Source: Dyadobacter koreensis (GTDB taxonomy: Bacteria; Bacteroidota; Bacteroidia; Cytophagales; Spirosomataceae). From it: DNA of 64,000 nucleotides. The stretch spans positions 372,001 through 436,000 of the forward strand of contig NZ_FNXY01000007.1 of NCBI RefSeq assembly GCF_900108855.1. Reading direction: 5' to 3'. A program made the translations under genes and the position numbers. The notes under the pieces are model-generated. The model saw only the letters and a list, made by a program, of their open reading frames with translations. It ran no database searches and was not told the origin of the DNA. Of the stretch, positions 46,871 to 55,248 are shown piece after piece; the stretch's first letter is position 1; every line of letters starts with the position of its first letter.

Positions 46871-48559
46871 TTAACGTAACGTGAAATATTCAGCGATCGG
46901 ACCGAGCGTCAGAGCCGGAAAAAAGGATAGCGCTGTGATAATCACAATAACGGCCAGGATCATAATTCCAAAAGTTGAAGAATCAGTTTTCAAAGTTCCT
47001 GCGCTTTCAGGGATGTATTTTTTATTGGCCAAAAGTCCTGCAATGGCGATCGGGCCGATGATTGGAATGTAACGTGAAAGGATCAGAACAAAACCTGTGC
47101 TGATGTTCCACCATAGATTGTTATCGCCCAGACCTTCAAACCCACTACCGTTATTGGCTGAAGATGAGGTATATTCGTAAAGCATTTCCGTAAATCCGTG
47201 GAAGCCTGGGTTGGCAAGCGTAGCAGAAGTAATTGTAGGAAATGCCGCTGCCAAAGCAGTACCGACCAGAATCAGGAACGGGTGAAGCAACGCCACGATC
47301 ATCGCGATTTTCATTTCACGCGCCTCGATTTTCTTGCCCATAAATTCGGGCGTTCTACCTACCATCAAGCCACTGATAAACACAGCCAGGATAATGAAGA
47401 TGAAAAAGTTGAGCATACCCGCGCCGACACCGCCGTAAAAAGCATTGGTCATCATCGCCAGTAGTTGGGTCATTCCTGAAAGTGGAGTGTAACTATCATG
47501 CATGGAATTGACAGAACCGGTAGAAATAACGGTGGTGGCTATACTCCAAAAAGCAGAAGCCGTGGTACCAAACCTTACTTCCTTGCCTTCCATCGCACCG
47601 GCGCTGTTATTGATACCCATGGCAGTTATGGCGTGGTTGCCTCCGTTTTCCCAAATAATTGTTGGCACGGTCAGAAGTAAAAACCCGGTGGTCATCACGC
47701 CAAAGATCATCCAGCTCATTTTTCTTCTTTTCAAAAAGAAACCGAATGCGAAGATCATAGCCATTGGAATGATAATCTGCGCGATCATTTCAACCATGTT
47801 TGTCAGATAGTTTGGGTTTTCAAGCGGGTGAGCAGAATTTGCCCCGTAAAATCCACCACCATTCGTACCCAAATGTTTGATCGCAACAAAGGCAGCAACC
47901 GGTCCTCTGGAAACTTGTACTGTATCGCCCTGCATGTTAATGATGGTATCTTTCCCGTCAAAAGTCATCGGCGTTCCGTTGAAGGCCAAAATGGTAGCAA
48001 CAAGAATTGAAAGCGGAAGTAAAATTCTTGTACAGGATTTTACCATTAAATTGTAAAAATTACCAAGTTTGTCTGTGGTGCGTTCGCGCAAAGCCATAAA
48101 CAAAACAGCCGCTGCGGCCATACCTGTTCCTGCAGTAACAAAGTGCAAAAACATCAAAAATAACTGCGACAGATAACTTAGCCCCGATTCGCCGGAGTAA
48201 TGCTGTAAGTTACAGTTTACAACGAAGGAAATACTGGTATTGAATGCCAGATCGGCCGTTTGTCCGGGATTTCCGTCAGGGTTTAATGGCAACCAGCCTT
48301 GGTTCATCAGAACAAACATACCCAGTACAAACCAGACCATGTTGATCGTGATGAGCGAAAACATGTGCTGTTTCCAATTCATCTCAGCATTTTGGTCGAT
48401 ACCGCTGATTTTGAAAAACAGCTTTTCAATAGGGTTAAAAACAGGATCAAAGGAGGTTTTTTCGCCTGCATAAACTTTTGCGATGTACTTGCCAAACGGT
48501 ATTGCGAAGGCAACCGTAAGGGCAAACATGGCAATAATTCCAAATAATTCAGTGTTCAT
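46871..48559 (-). CDS. kdpA: Potassium-transporting ATPase subunit A
   Basis: A 562-residue channel-like subunit with about ten membrane helices and four K+-channel-like selectivity regions, for example AAFVAIKHLGTNGGGFYGANSAHP and TSSSANNGSGFEGLG. The start at 48559 follows a 41-codon ORF by 13 bases. It selects and passes K+ in the KdpFABC pump. Full length, no anomaly seen. Confidence 0.96.
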   Translation of the reverse strand: MNTELFGIIAMFALTVAFAIPFGKYIAKVYAGEKTSFDPVFNPIEKLFFKISGIDQNAEMNWKQHMFSLITINMVWFVLGMFVLMNQGWLPLNPDGNPGQTADLAFNTSISFVVNCNLQHYSGESGLSYLSQLFLMFLHFVTAGTGMAAAAVLFMALRERTTDKLGNFYNLMVKSCTRILLPLSILVATILAFNGTPMTFDGKDTIINMQGDTVQVSRGPVAAFVAIKHLGTNGGGFYGANSAHPLENPNYLTNMVEMIAQIIIPMAMIFAFGFFLKRRKMSWMIFGVMTTGFLLLTVPTIIWENGGNHAITAMGINNSAGAMEGKEVRFGTTASAFWSIATTVISTGSVNSMHDSYTPLSGMTQLLAMMTNAFYGGVGAGMLNFFIFIILAVFISGLMVGRTPEFMGKKIEAREMKIAMIVALLHPFLILVGTALAAAFPTITSATLANPGFHGFTEMLYEYTSSSANNGSGFEGLGDNNLWWNISTGFVLILSRYIPIIGPIAIAGLLANKKYIPESAGTLKTDSSTFGIMILAVIVIITALSFFPALTLGPIAEYFTLR

Positions 48560-48572
48560 TTTTTTCTATTTT

Positions 48573-48698
48573 TTAATTCGATTTTGCCTTCCAGAAAATG
48601 ATGTAAACCATCGAAATTGTCAGTAGCCAGATAAAAACAATTGAGAGAACTTCCCATAATTCCGTTTTGGTTTTGAGCCCCTTTTTCGTGGTTTTCAT
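48573..48698 (-). CDS. Tiny single-helix membrane protein between kdpF and kdpA
   Basis: A 41-residue frame: MKTTKKGLKTKTELWEV followed by one hydrophobic helix (LSIVFIWLLTISMVYIIFW) and KAKSN. The basic N-terminus and single helix suggest a small inner-membrane protein. It starts six bases after the kdpF stop and ends 13 bases before kdpA, so it is cotranslated with them. I do not recognise its family; a role in Kdp assembly or sensing is inferred from position only. Confidence 0.6.
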   Translation of the reverse strand: MKTTKKGLKTKTELWEVLSIVFIWLLTISMVYIIFWKAKSN

Positions 48699-48704
48699 GA
48701 CCGG

Positions 48705-48782
48705 TTAGAACTTTTCAGGTTTGATTAATACATAACAGATATAACCAAACACGCAGATTGAGATAATAAATAAGGCTGCCAT
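48705..48782 (-). CDS. kdpF: Potassium-transporting ATPase subunit F
   Basis: A 25-residue peptide made of one helix (MAALFIISICVFGYICYVLI) and KPEKF. The ending matches KdpF (LLRPEKF type), the small stabilising helix of the KdpFABC complex. It starts one base after the stop of an upstream 27-residue ORF. It is below usual gene-caller length limits. Confidence 0.85.
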   Translation of the reverse strand: MAALFIISICVFGYICYVLIKPEKF

Positions 48783-48783
48783 T

Positions 48784-48867
48784 TCAGATATTTTCAAAGA
48801 AGTTAACTGTTTTGTAAAAAAGCGCGAAACATAAAATTCCGGACGCTACCAAGAGGATTGTGATCAT
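48784..48867 (-). CDS. Tiny single-helix membrane protein upstream of kdpF
   Basis: A 27-residue frame, MITILLVASGILCFALFYKT then VNFFENI, with one hydrophobic helix. It ends one base before the kdpF start and follows the DUF7674-like gene by 42 bases. The packing and the helix suggest a real small subunit or leader peptide of the kdp operon. Family not recognised. Confidence 0.55.
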   Translation of the reverse strand: MITILLVASGILCFALFYKTVNFFENI

Positions 48868-48909
48868 GTTATTTAAATTAAATTGAGTTTTGCACGATTA
48901 ATCTCTACT

Positions 48910-49188
48910 TCAAGAAGCATTGATTTGTTTGATATATTCTTTTTTCAAAGTGTTAGGAAAAAGCTTTTCTATATTAAGATGGTTGATTTCTAGCACACCG
49001 GATACCGAATAGATGTACACGTTGGAAATAGCGCTTTTTGTCTGCGCATTACCGGTTATGTAAAGCGACTCAACAATGGAAAAACACTTCTTTGCCCGGT
49101 CCAGCTTTCCTGTTGTTATCATCGTTCTTGTCAGGTCTGCAAACTTTTGCATTTGTTTGTAAATCCCTTGTTTTACCTTCCGTCTCAT
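48910..49188 (-). CDS. DUF7674-like small protein leading the kdp operon
   Basis: A 92-residue soluble helical protein beginning MRRKVKQGIYKQMQKFADL. Residues 9-90 resemble the N-terminal domain of the GNAT enzyme at 21697-22638 (IYK..Q...D, then A/S-KKCF...A/ES-LY..G....K.AI.....I.S.S, then L...P.....Y...I). I believe this is the family called DUF7674, but the name is from memory. It lies 42 bases ahead of the first tiny kdp ORF on the same strand, so it is probably the first gene of the operon. Function unknown. Confidence 0.65.
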   Translation of the reverse strand: MRRKVKQGIYKQMQKFADLTRTMITTGKLDRAKKCFSIVESLYITGNAQTKSAISNVYIYSVSGVLEINHLNIEKLFPNTLKKEYIKQINAS

Positions 49189-49300
49189 TATTATTTTAAT
49201 TGATATGATACGGTGATTACCAAAAATGAACCATACTACGGTATTTTATTGTAAATAGCTGTGTATCAAATCAATTACGTAAAATCCATTTTCCAGGCAT

Positions 49301-49330
49301 AAAAAAAGCCTATCAAAACGATAAGCTTTT
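49301..49330 (-). terminator. Terminator between the molybdenum hydroxylase and kdp operons
   Basis: Arms AAAAGCCTATC (49304-49314) and GATAAGCTTTT (49320-49330) pair with one mismatch around a five-base loop. On the minus strand seven T follow, so it ends the hydroxylase operon. A shorter T-run is present on the plus strand. Confidence 0.8.
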
Positions 49331-49361
49331 ATTGTTGTTTTATCAAAATGAAAATTTCAGC

Positions 49362-51572
49362 TCAAACTTTATCCCAGTTAATTTTGTCGGGCGTAAGCGG
49401 TATCTCTCTAATTCGTGAACCGGTAGCATGAAAAATTGCATTGGCTATGGCAGCGGCAGTTGGTCCCTGCGCCGCCTCTCCTGCGCCGAGGGGTGGTTTT
49501 TCCGGGCGATCAATTAGTATAACCTCAGTATCAGGAACTTCTTCGAAACGAAGAATAGGGTAATTTTCCCAGGTTTTACTCTGAACACCTTTTTCATTAT
49601 AAAGTACCTGTTCCAAAAGCGTCCAGCTCGCAGCCTGAATCATTCCGCCGGAAGTTTGGTTGATAATTCCATCGCTGTTGATCGTTTGCCCTGCATCTAT
49701 TGATCCTGTCAATTTGGTCACTTTAAAAGTTTTTTTAACCGGATCAATAATCACTTCTGCCTTGACAGCAAAATAAGATGCTGCGTTTTTGTACTGTGCG
49801 AATGCCATGCCTTCGCCGAAATTTTTCTTTTTGTTTTTCCGCCAGCCCGCTTTATTCACCAGCGTTGTTATGACTTCTTTTGCCCGCTCATCCGTCAAAT
49901 GTTCAAGTCGAAATTGCACAGGATCTTTACCTGCTTTTTCGGCCAGCTCATCCACAAAAGATTCAAGCGCAAAAATATTGGCGTACGCGCCCAGGCTACG
50001 CAACGCAGAAGTACGCAATGGACCTTTGAAATTGTGCAGCACCACCTTTCTGTTTTTTACATTATATAACGGAACTGAGTTTCGGTGGCTTCCGCCGGAA
50101 AAACCACCGGTCTGGAAATCAAAAGGTTTTTCCAGATCACGGGCAGCAATGAAATGGCCGGCTTTTCCTCCTGGTCTGCTGCTATGTGTGTCGGACCACA
50201 ATTCGGTATACCAGGAATTAATCCTCCCTGTACCGTCCAAACTACCTTTCAGTTTAAAAACCATGGCCGAACCGAAAGGCTCCCAGGTATGCTCGTCTTC
50301 GCGCATCCATTGCACACGTACATGTTTTCCCTCCATCTGCATCGCTAATAATGCAGCATCTGCAGCCACATCGTCCGCTCCGTTATGACCGTAACAACCG
50401 GCTCCCGGAACACCGATCGTTCGGATATTTTCCTCCGGAATTTTCAAAAGATCTGACAGTGTTTTCCGCAAGGGATAAACTCCCTGACTATGCGACCAGA
50501 CAATTAATTGATTTTTTTCCCAAAGACCGATGGCACAAGAAGGACCAATGGAGCCGTGTATTTGATAAGGGCGCTTATAAACTGCCTCATGTATTTTCGA
50601 GTCCGCTGCCACGCCCTGTTCAACATTTCCTGTTTCCTCAACAGTTTCTGATGAGGAAGTGTTACTGAGAATATCCTGATATAAATCTCTTTGCAAAGGA
50701 GAAATCAATGGACTTTCCCATTTTGCCAATTGTTTCATCCGATTAAGAGCCTTTATGCTTTGATATTCCTCAGTGGTTATCGCAGCCACGAAACTGCCGT
50801 TTACTACAACTTTTAAAACTCCGGGCAAGGCCAAAACTTCACTTTTCGGAAATGATAAAAGTTTAGCGCTGTAAGTCGGCGGCCGCAATACCCTTGCATG
50901 CACCATATCTGGAAAACGAAGGTCCTGAACATAATATGACTGGGCCGCTGCCATGAACGCTAAATCTTTACGAGGAACAGGCTTACCAATTAATCTGTAG
51001 TCTTTGGGAGATTTTACTGGCGCCTTTCCCGTCACTTCAATTTCAAACCGCTTACCATGGATCAGCTCCTGATAAGATACCGTTTGCTGATTTATTTTTG
51101 ATATTACCTTTCCGTTTTCTACAAAAAGATTTTCAGCTGTCGTTTCAAATTTTTTCTCAGCCAAAGTCAGCAAATATTTACGGGCTTCGGCTGCCGCATT
51201 CCGGATCGCTTTCCCACTTCCTTCAATGGAGGCACTGCCGGCAGTGTACCGTTCATCCTGGGTACGGGAGGTATCAGCAATAACAATTTTCACCTTGTCC
51301 ATGCCCATATCAAGCTCCTCCGCTGCAATTTGCATCAAAGCGGTTTTTATCCCTTGCCCTAACTCCATCTTACCGGTCAGAACTGTCAATAGGCCCTCAG
51401 AATCCAGCATAATCCAGGAATCAATAATATTCTTTTTATCTGGTTTCACTGAGGAATTCTTCTTTATATTATCTAATTTCAGAAAGTTCAGTAAGTTAAA
51501 TCCCACAATCAGCTGGCCGGACTTTTGTAAAAAATTTCTCCTGGAAACCTTAAAATTATTATGATTTTCCAT
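49362..51572 (-). CDS. Molybdopterin-binding subunit of a xanthine-dehydrogenase-family oxidoreductase (IorB-like)
   Basis: The 736-residue protein starts at MENHNNFKVSRRNFLQKSGQ, a twin-arginine signal (RRNFLQK) for export of a folded cofactor protein. Family segments include LTGKMELGQGIKTALMQIAAEELDM, PGAGCYGHNGADDVAADAALLA and RPEKPPLGAGEAAQGPTAAAIANA with the catalytic glutamate. It follows the 2Fe-2S subunit by one base. Such enzymes hydroxylate aldehydes or N-heterocycles; the substrate is unknown. A cytochrome subunit and a XdhC-type chaperone are not seen nearby. Confidence 0.88.
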   Translation of the reverse strand: MENHNNFKVSRRNFLQKSGQLIVGFNLLNFLKLDNIKKNSSVKPDKKNIIDSWIMLDSEGLLTVLTGKMELGQGIKTALMQIAAEELDMGMDKVKIVIADTSRTQDERYTAGSASIEGSGKAIRNAAAEARKYLLTLAEKKFETTAENLFVENGKVISKINQQTVSYQELIHGKRFEIEVTGKAPVKSPKDYRLIGKPVPRKDLAFMAAAQSYYVQDLRFPDMVHARVLRPPTYSAKLLSFPKSEVLALPGVLKVVVNGSFVAAITTEEYQSIKALNRMKQLAKWESPLISPLQRDLYQDILSNTSSSETVEETGNVEQGVAADSKIHEAVYKRPYQIHGSIGPSCAIGLWEKNQLIVWSHSQGVYPLRKTLSDLLKIPEENIRTIGVPGAGCYGHNGADDVAADAALLAMQMEGKHVRVQWMREDEHTWEPFGSAMVFKLKGSLDGTGRINSWYTELWSDTHSSRPGGKAGHFIAARDLEKPFDFQTGGFSGGSHRNSVPLYNVKNRKVVLHNFKGPLRTSALRSLGAYANIFALESFVDELAEKAGKDPVQFRLEHLTDERAKEVITTLVNKAGWRKNKKKNFGEGMAFAQYKNAASYFAVKAEVIIDPVKKTFKVTKLTGSIDAGQTINSDGIINQTSGGMIQAASWTLLEQVLYNEKGVQSKTWENYPILRFEEVPDTEVILIDRPEKPPLGAGEAAQGPTAAAIANAIFHATGSRIREIPLTPDKINWDKV

Positions 51573-51573
51573 A

Positions 51574-52044
51574 TCAGTTATTGATTTTTTGAGCTGCATT
51601 TTTTACCGCATTTATAATTCTGGTATGCGTTCCACACCGGCATAAAACACGCTGCAATGCCTGCCGGATCTGAAGATCTGTGGGATTTTTGTTTTCACTT
51701 AATAATGCCTTGGCAGAGATGATCATCCCATTCATGCAATATCCGCATTGGGCCGCCTGTTCTTCAATAAATGCTTCCTGAACAATATCAAGTTTTTCGC
51801 CTTTTGCCAGCCCTTCCAATGTCGTAATTTCCAACTCCTGAGCCGCGGAGGCAGGAATGATACAGGACGGATTCGCTTTTCCATTCAGCAGTACCATGCA
51901 ACTGCCGCAGCGTTCAATGCCACATCCGTATTTCGGACCGTTCAATTGCAGATTATTTCGAAGAAAATAAAGGAGCGGCATATCAGGATCAACATCCTCC
52001 TGATAAGATTTTCCATTTACTTTTAGCGTGATTTTAGCAGCCAT
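51574..52044 (-). CDS. (2Fe-2S)-binding small subunit of the molybdenum hydroxylase (IorA-like)
   Basis: A 156-residue electron-transfer subunit. The plant-type ferredoxin cluster motif is GCGIERCGSCMVLLNGKANPSC, and the C-terminal cluster motifs are CGYCMNGM and CRCGTHTRI, the pattern of the small subunit of xanthine-dehydrogenase-type enzymes. It lacks a signal peptide and is probably carried out with the Tat-tagged large subunit. It is the first gene of the pair. Confidence 0.9.
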   Translation of the reverse strand: MAAKITLKVNGKSYQEDVDPDMPLLYFLRNNLQLNGPKYGCGIERCGSCMVLLNGKANPSCIIPASAAQELEITTLEGLAKGEKLDIVQEAFIEEQAAQCGYCMNGMIISAKALLSENKNPTDLQIRQALQRVLCRCGTHTRIINAVKNAAQKINN

Positions 52045-52108
52045 ACAGTTTTCTTTTTTTACTGATAAACCATAAAAATCAAGCCAACCTGATGGGATTG
52101 AATGCTAT

Positions 52109-52145
52109 AAAAAATCCCGTTAACCGAATAATTGGTTAACGGGAT
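52109..52145 (-). terminator. Rho-independent terminator of the GMC oxidoreductase operon
   Basis: A perfect 12-base stem (ATCCCGTTAACC, 52114-52125, with 52134-52145) has an eight-base loop. On the minus strand it is followed by five to six T. It lies 19 bases past the GMC stop codon. Confidence 0.88.
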
Positions 52146-52164
52146 CTGATAAGGACAAAATTAT

Positions 52165-53880
52165 TTATATATTTTTCTTTTTAAGCTCTTTGACCGCAAA
52201 ATCCGCAGCTCTCGCCGTAAGTGCCATATAGGTCAACGAGGGATTCACGCAAGATGCTGAAACCATTGCAGCACCATCCGTAACGAAGACATTTTTTACA
52301 GCATGCATCTGATTATTTCCATTCAGAACCGAGGTTTTGGGATCACGACCCATACGCGCCGTGCCCATTTCGTGGATGGCCATGCCCAGATATGAACCGT
52401 TGTCATGGGTTTTTACATTTTTGACACCTGATTTTTCAAGCATTTCAGCCGCATCGTTCATCATGTCTTTGCGCATCTTCATCTCATTTTCACGTAGTTC
52501 CGCATCAAAAACGACAGTTGGCATACCCCACTTGTCTTTTTTCTCTTTGTTCAGGAACATCCGATTTTCATGGTATGGCAGTGTTTCGCCGAATCCTCCA
52601 AAACCCATAGTCCATTGTCCAGGGGAAGTCAGCTCTTCCTTAAAATCCGCACCGAAAGCAAGTTCGGCAACATTTCGCTGCCAGCCCTGACGTCCGCCGC
52701 CTCCCTGATAACCAAATCCACGAATGTAATCACGTTTATCAGAGCCAATATTTTGATATCGCGGAACATAAATTCCATTCGCACGACGGCCGAAATAATA
52801 TTTATCAAGATCGCCTTCCCAAACACCGCTGGCACCGGTACGAAAATGGTGATCCATCAGGTTATGTCCCAATTCGCCGGAATCATTACCTAAACCATTT
52901 GGAAAACGATCTGATGTGGAGTTCAGAAGAACTAATGAAGTACCGATGGCGCTGGCACAGACAAATATAATTTTTGCAAAATATTCACGCTCCTGCAAAG
53001 TCACAGAATCCGTAACCTTCACACCGGTCGCTCTTTGTTTCGCTTTATCATAAACGATCTCCCTTACCACAGAATCCGGGCGAAGCGTCAAAAGTCCTGT
53101 TTTCACCGCTGGTGGTAAGGTGCTTGACTGCGTACTGAAATATGCACCGTACGGACAACCATAGGAACAACGGTTTCTGTACTGACATGGAGAACGGCCA
53201 CCTTCCAGCTGGATCTTGTCGGGTTGCGAAAGATTTGCAACGCGTCCTATGGTCATCGTACGACCAGGGAATTGTTTTTCAAGTCTCTTGCGAACTTCTT
53301 TTTCAACATGATACATTTCCATCGGCGGCAGGAAATCGCTGTCCGGAAGCTGAGGCAAGCCAAGTTTTTCACCAGAGATACCAACATGTTTTTCAACATA
53401 AGAATACCATGGAGCAATGTCTTTGTACCGGATCGGCCAGTCGACCGCAATTCCGTCTTTCAGGTTTGCTTCGAAATCCAGGTCACTCCACCGGTACGAC
53501 TGACGGCCCCACATAATCGATTTACCACCAACAATATTAGGTCTGAACCAGTCAAATCTTTTCTTTTCTTCATAAGGAGAATCAGAATCGTTCATCCAGT
53601 ACTTTTCCGTCATCTCATTGTATGGATAATCGCGGGAAAGGAATGGATGCGTTTCTTTTTGTTTCACAGTCAACCGACCGTTATATTTCATTTCCCAGGG
53701 ATCTTTCAACGCGTTTTCGTAGCCGGTAACGTGTTCAAGCGGCTTCCCCTTTTCAAGCATCAATACTTTCAATCCTTTTTCTGTCAACTCCTTCGCTGCC
53801 CAACCGCCGGAAACTCCCGAACCGATTACGATGGCATCGTAGGTCATATCTTTTACTGCATCAACATTTAAATTCGCCAT
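52165..53880 (-). CDS. GMC family oxidoreductase (gluconate dehydrogenase-like large subunit)
   Basis: A 571-residue FAD enzyme. The FAD-binding motif is YDAIVIGSGVSGGWAAKELTEKG (about 14-30), followed by IVGGKSIMWGRQSYRW. A four-cysteine patch CQYRNRCSYGCPYGAYF precedes the GMC C-terminal block IHEMGTARMGRDPKTSVL and the active-site region VFVTDGAAMVSASCVNPSLTYMALTARAA. It probably oxidises a sugar or polyol and passes electrons through the partner encoded just upstream. Its start lies 41 bases after that gene. Confidence 0.9.
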   Translation of the reverse strand: MANLNVDAVKDMTYDAIVIGSGVSGGWAAKELTEKGLKVLMLEKGKPLEHVTGYENALKDPWEMKYNGRLTVKQKETHPFLSRDYPYNEMTEKYWMNDSDSPYEEKKRFDWFRPNIVGGKSIMWGRQSYRWSDLDFEANLKDGIAVDWPIRYKDIAPWYSYVEKHVGISGEKLGLPQLPDSDFLPPMEMYHVEKEVRKRLEKQFPGRTMTIGRVANLSQPDKIQLEGGRSPCQYRNRCSYGCPYGAYFSTQSSTLPPAVKTGLLTLRPDSVVREIVYDKAKQRATGVKVTDSVTLQEREYFAKIIFVCASAIGTSLVLLNSTSDRFPNGLGNDSGELGHNLMDHHFRTGASGVWEGDLDKYYFGRRANGIYVPRYQNIGSDKRDYIRGFGYQGGGGRQGWQRNVAELAFGADFKEELTSPGQWTMGFGGFGETLPYHENRMFLNKEKKDKWGMPTVVFDAELRENEMKMRKDMMNDAAEMLEKSGVKNVKTHDNGSYLGMAIHEMGTARMGRDPKTSVLNGNNQMHAVKNVFVTDGAAMVSASCVNPSLTYMALTARAADFAVKELKKKNI

Positions 53881-53921
53881 GGTGACAATTAATTTTTAAT
53901 AAATCCAGAAAGGTTAAGATG

Positions 53922-54452
53922 TTAAAGTGCCCAGGTTTTCTGTCCTTCCTTCATCGGATAAGAGCCCTCGAACCTGCCAGGAATCGGAAGATAATCCAGC
54001 GCCTGTGTCGCTCCGATTTCGGATGTAAAATAACCTGTTACTGTAAGTCCTTTCATTTGAAGGAAAAAAGGTTTGTCCGCCGTCGTGCTGCGTTTTACGA
54101 TATCGTTTTTCTGCGTTGCGTCAAGGGCTGCGAAACCCTTGCCATAAACATCGTTACTGCTTTTATTTAATCTTTCGACGCCAGCGTAAAATTTCTGCTG
54201 CTCCTCCTCGACATAGCAGTCGCGCATCACACGTGTGATAAATTTTTCTACACCGGCAGCCTTCGCACCGGGCGTTTTTGTAGTCGGGATAATAACATCA
54301 GCAATTTCAGCGAGCAGCGCTTCCTGTTCAGCAGAAACTTCGACGGAGGGGCCAAAATTCAGCCTTTCTCCCATCACACCAGCCATTAAAGGTGCTGAAA
54401 CGACGCCTCCCATCAGAAGGGTTAATTTTTGAACGGCTTCTCTACGATTCAT
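53922..54452 (-). CDS. Gluconate 2-dehydrogenase subunit 3 family protein
   Basis: A 176-residue protein with an RR-containing leader (MNRREAVQKLTLLMGGVVSAPLMAG), suggesting twin-arginine export. It continues with LAEIADVIIPTTKTPGAKAAGVEKFI and QFFLQMKGLTVTGYFTSEIGATQALDYLPIPGRFEG-type blocks of the family (here FFLQMKGLTVTGYFTSEIG). It usually accompanies GMC dehydrogenases as a small subunit or exporter partner. A cytochrome c subunit is not seen. It is the first gene of the two-gene operon. Confidence 0.9.
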   Translation of the reverse strand: MNRREAVQKLTLLMGGVVSAPLMAGVMGERLNFGPSVEVSAEQEALLAEIADVIIPTTKTPGAKAAGVEKFITRVMRDCYVEEEQQKFYAGVERLNKSSNDVYGKGFAALDATQKNDIVKRSTTADKPFFLQMKGLTVTGYFTSEIGATQALDYLPIPGRFEGSYPMKEGQKTWAL

Positions 54453-54508
54453 GTCAAAAGAAAAAGTTTAATAATTGATTCAGGGTTCGTTCTTGAAAGT
54501 AAGGCAGG

Positions 54509-54536
54509 CAAAATTATTTGCAGCCTAAAATTCAAA
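54509..54536 (-). promoter_or_regulatory. Candidate promoter of the GMC operon
   Basis: The reverse strand reads TAATTTTG (54509-54516), matching TAnnTTTG, with TTTG (54533-54536) 16 bases upstream. Transcription would start about 50 bases before the gluconate-dehydrogenase-subunit-3-like gene. Confidence 0.45.
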
Positions 54537-54684
54537 TAACTTCGTAAGTTAGTTAAATGCCGGTTTTAAATAAACTTTTTCAGCACTCGTTTTCTGAATT
54601 TTTAAATTTTTTTTTCAACTAATTCCAGGTATAACTATATTTTATACTTCTGATAAAATATAATTTCAAATAGTGCTTAATAAA

Positions 54685-54716
54685 TTTGGTTGATATATCT
54701 ACCTATTTTACATTTG
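54685..54716 (+). promoter_or_regulatory. marR promoter with embedded palindromic operator
   Basis: TTTG (54685-54688) and TACATTTG (54709-54716) match the Bacteroidota -33 and -7 elements with 20 bases between them. A near-perfect 16-base palindrome GGTTGATATATCTACC (54688-54703) fills the spacer, so a protein bound there would block the promoter. The marR ATG follows four bases after the -7 box, suggesting a leaderless mRNA. Confidence 0.65.
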
Positions 54717-54720
54717 CATT

Positions 54721-55194
54721 ATGGATATAGAAATTAAAGAATTGAATAAGGCGAACTATGAACGTCTGAGCAAATTGATGATCTTCAATATCATCACAGT
54801 TTCGCATCTTGTTGGCAGAAACACAAACAAGGAACTTGCCAAAATGGGTTACACCCTGCAGGTAGAACAGCTCCAGATTCTGTTCGTTGTTTATCTTCGC
54901 GAAGGCAATTCACCCTCACAGCAGGAGATTGCAAATTTTACCCAGAAAGACAAAGGAGGCATCCAGCGCTCGGTTCAGACACTTGCACGTGATGGCTATG
55001 TCCGGATTGTAGGCGATTCAAATGACAGACGCAAAAACCTAATTGAGCTTACGCCAGCCGGTAAAATGGTTGCGACAAAAATGATGGAATCTATTGAGGA
55101 TATTGACAGAAGAATGACTGCATCGATCAGTAAGGAAGAAATTGACTCGCTGATTTCCATTGTTAGGAAAATTTCAAACGTAATGAAAGAATAA
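54721..55194 (+). CDS. MarR family transcriptional regulator
   Basis: A 157-residue winged-helix regulator: LQVEQLQILFVVYLREGNSPSQQEIANFTQKDKGGIQRSVQTLARDGYVRIVGDSNDRRKNLIELT contains the recognition helix and the DR-rich wing of MarR proteins. It lies 54 bases ahead of a tolC-adaptor-RND pump on the same strand, so it is very probably the pump repressor. Near-identical palindromes lie in front of its own gene and in front of tolC. Confidence 0.92.
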   Translation: MDIEIKELNKANYERLSKLMIFNIITVSHLVGRNTNKELAKMGYTLQVEQLQILFVVYLREGNSPSQQEIANFTQKDKGGIQRSVQTLARDGYVRIVGDSNDRRKNLIELTPAGKMVATKMMESIEDIDRRMTASISKEEIDSLISIVRKISNVMKE

Positions 55195-55211
55195 AAAAAT
55201 TTGGGTATATA

Positions 55212-55225
55212 GTTGATATATCCAC
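55212..55225 (+). promoter_or_regulatory. Second MarR-type operator candidate, upstream of the pump tolC
   Basis: GTTGATATATCCAC is a 14-base palindrome with one mismatched pair and shares the core GTTGATATATC with the palindrome in front of marR. It lies 24 bases before the tolC ATG. This suggests direct repression of the pump genes by the MarR protein. Confidence 0.6.
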
Positions 55226-55248
55226 AGTAGACACATCAACCTATTAGT

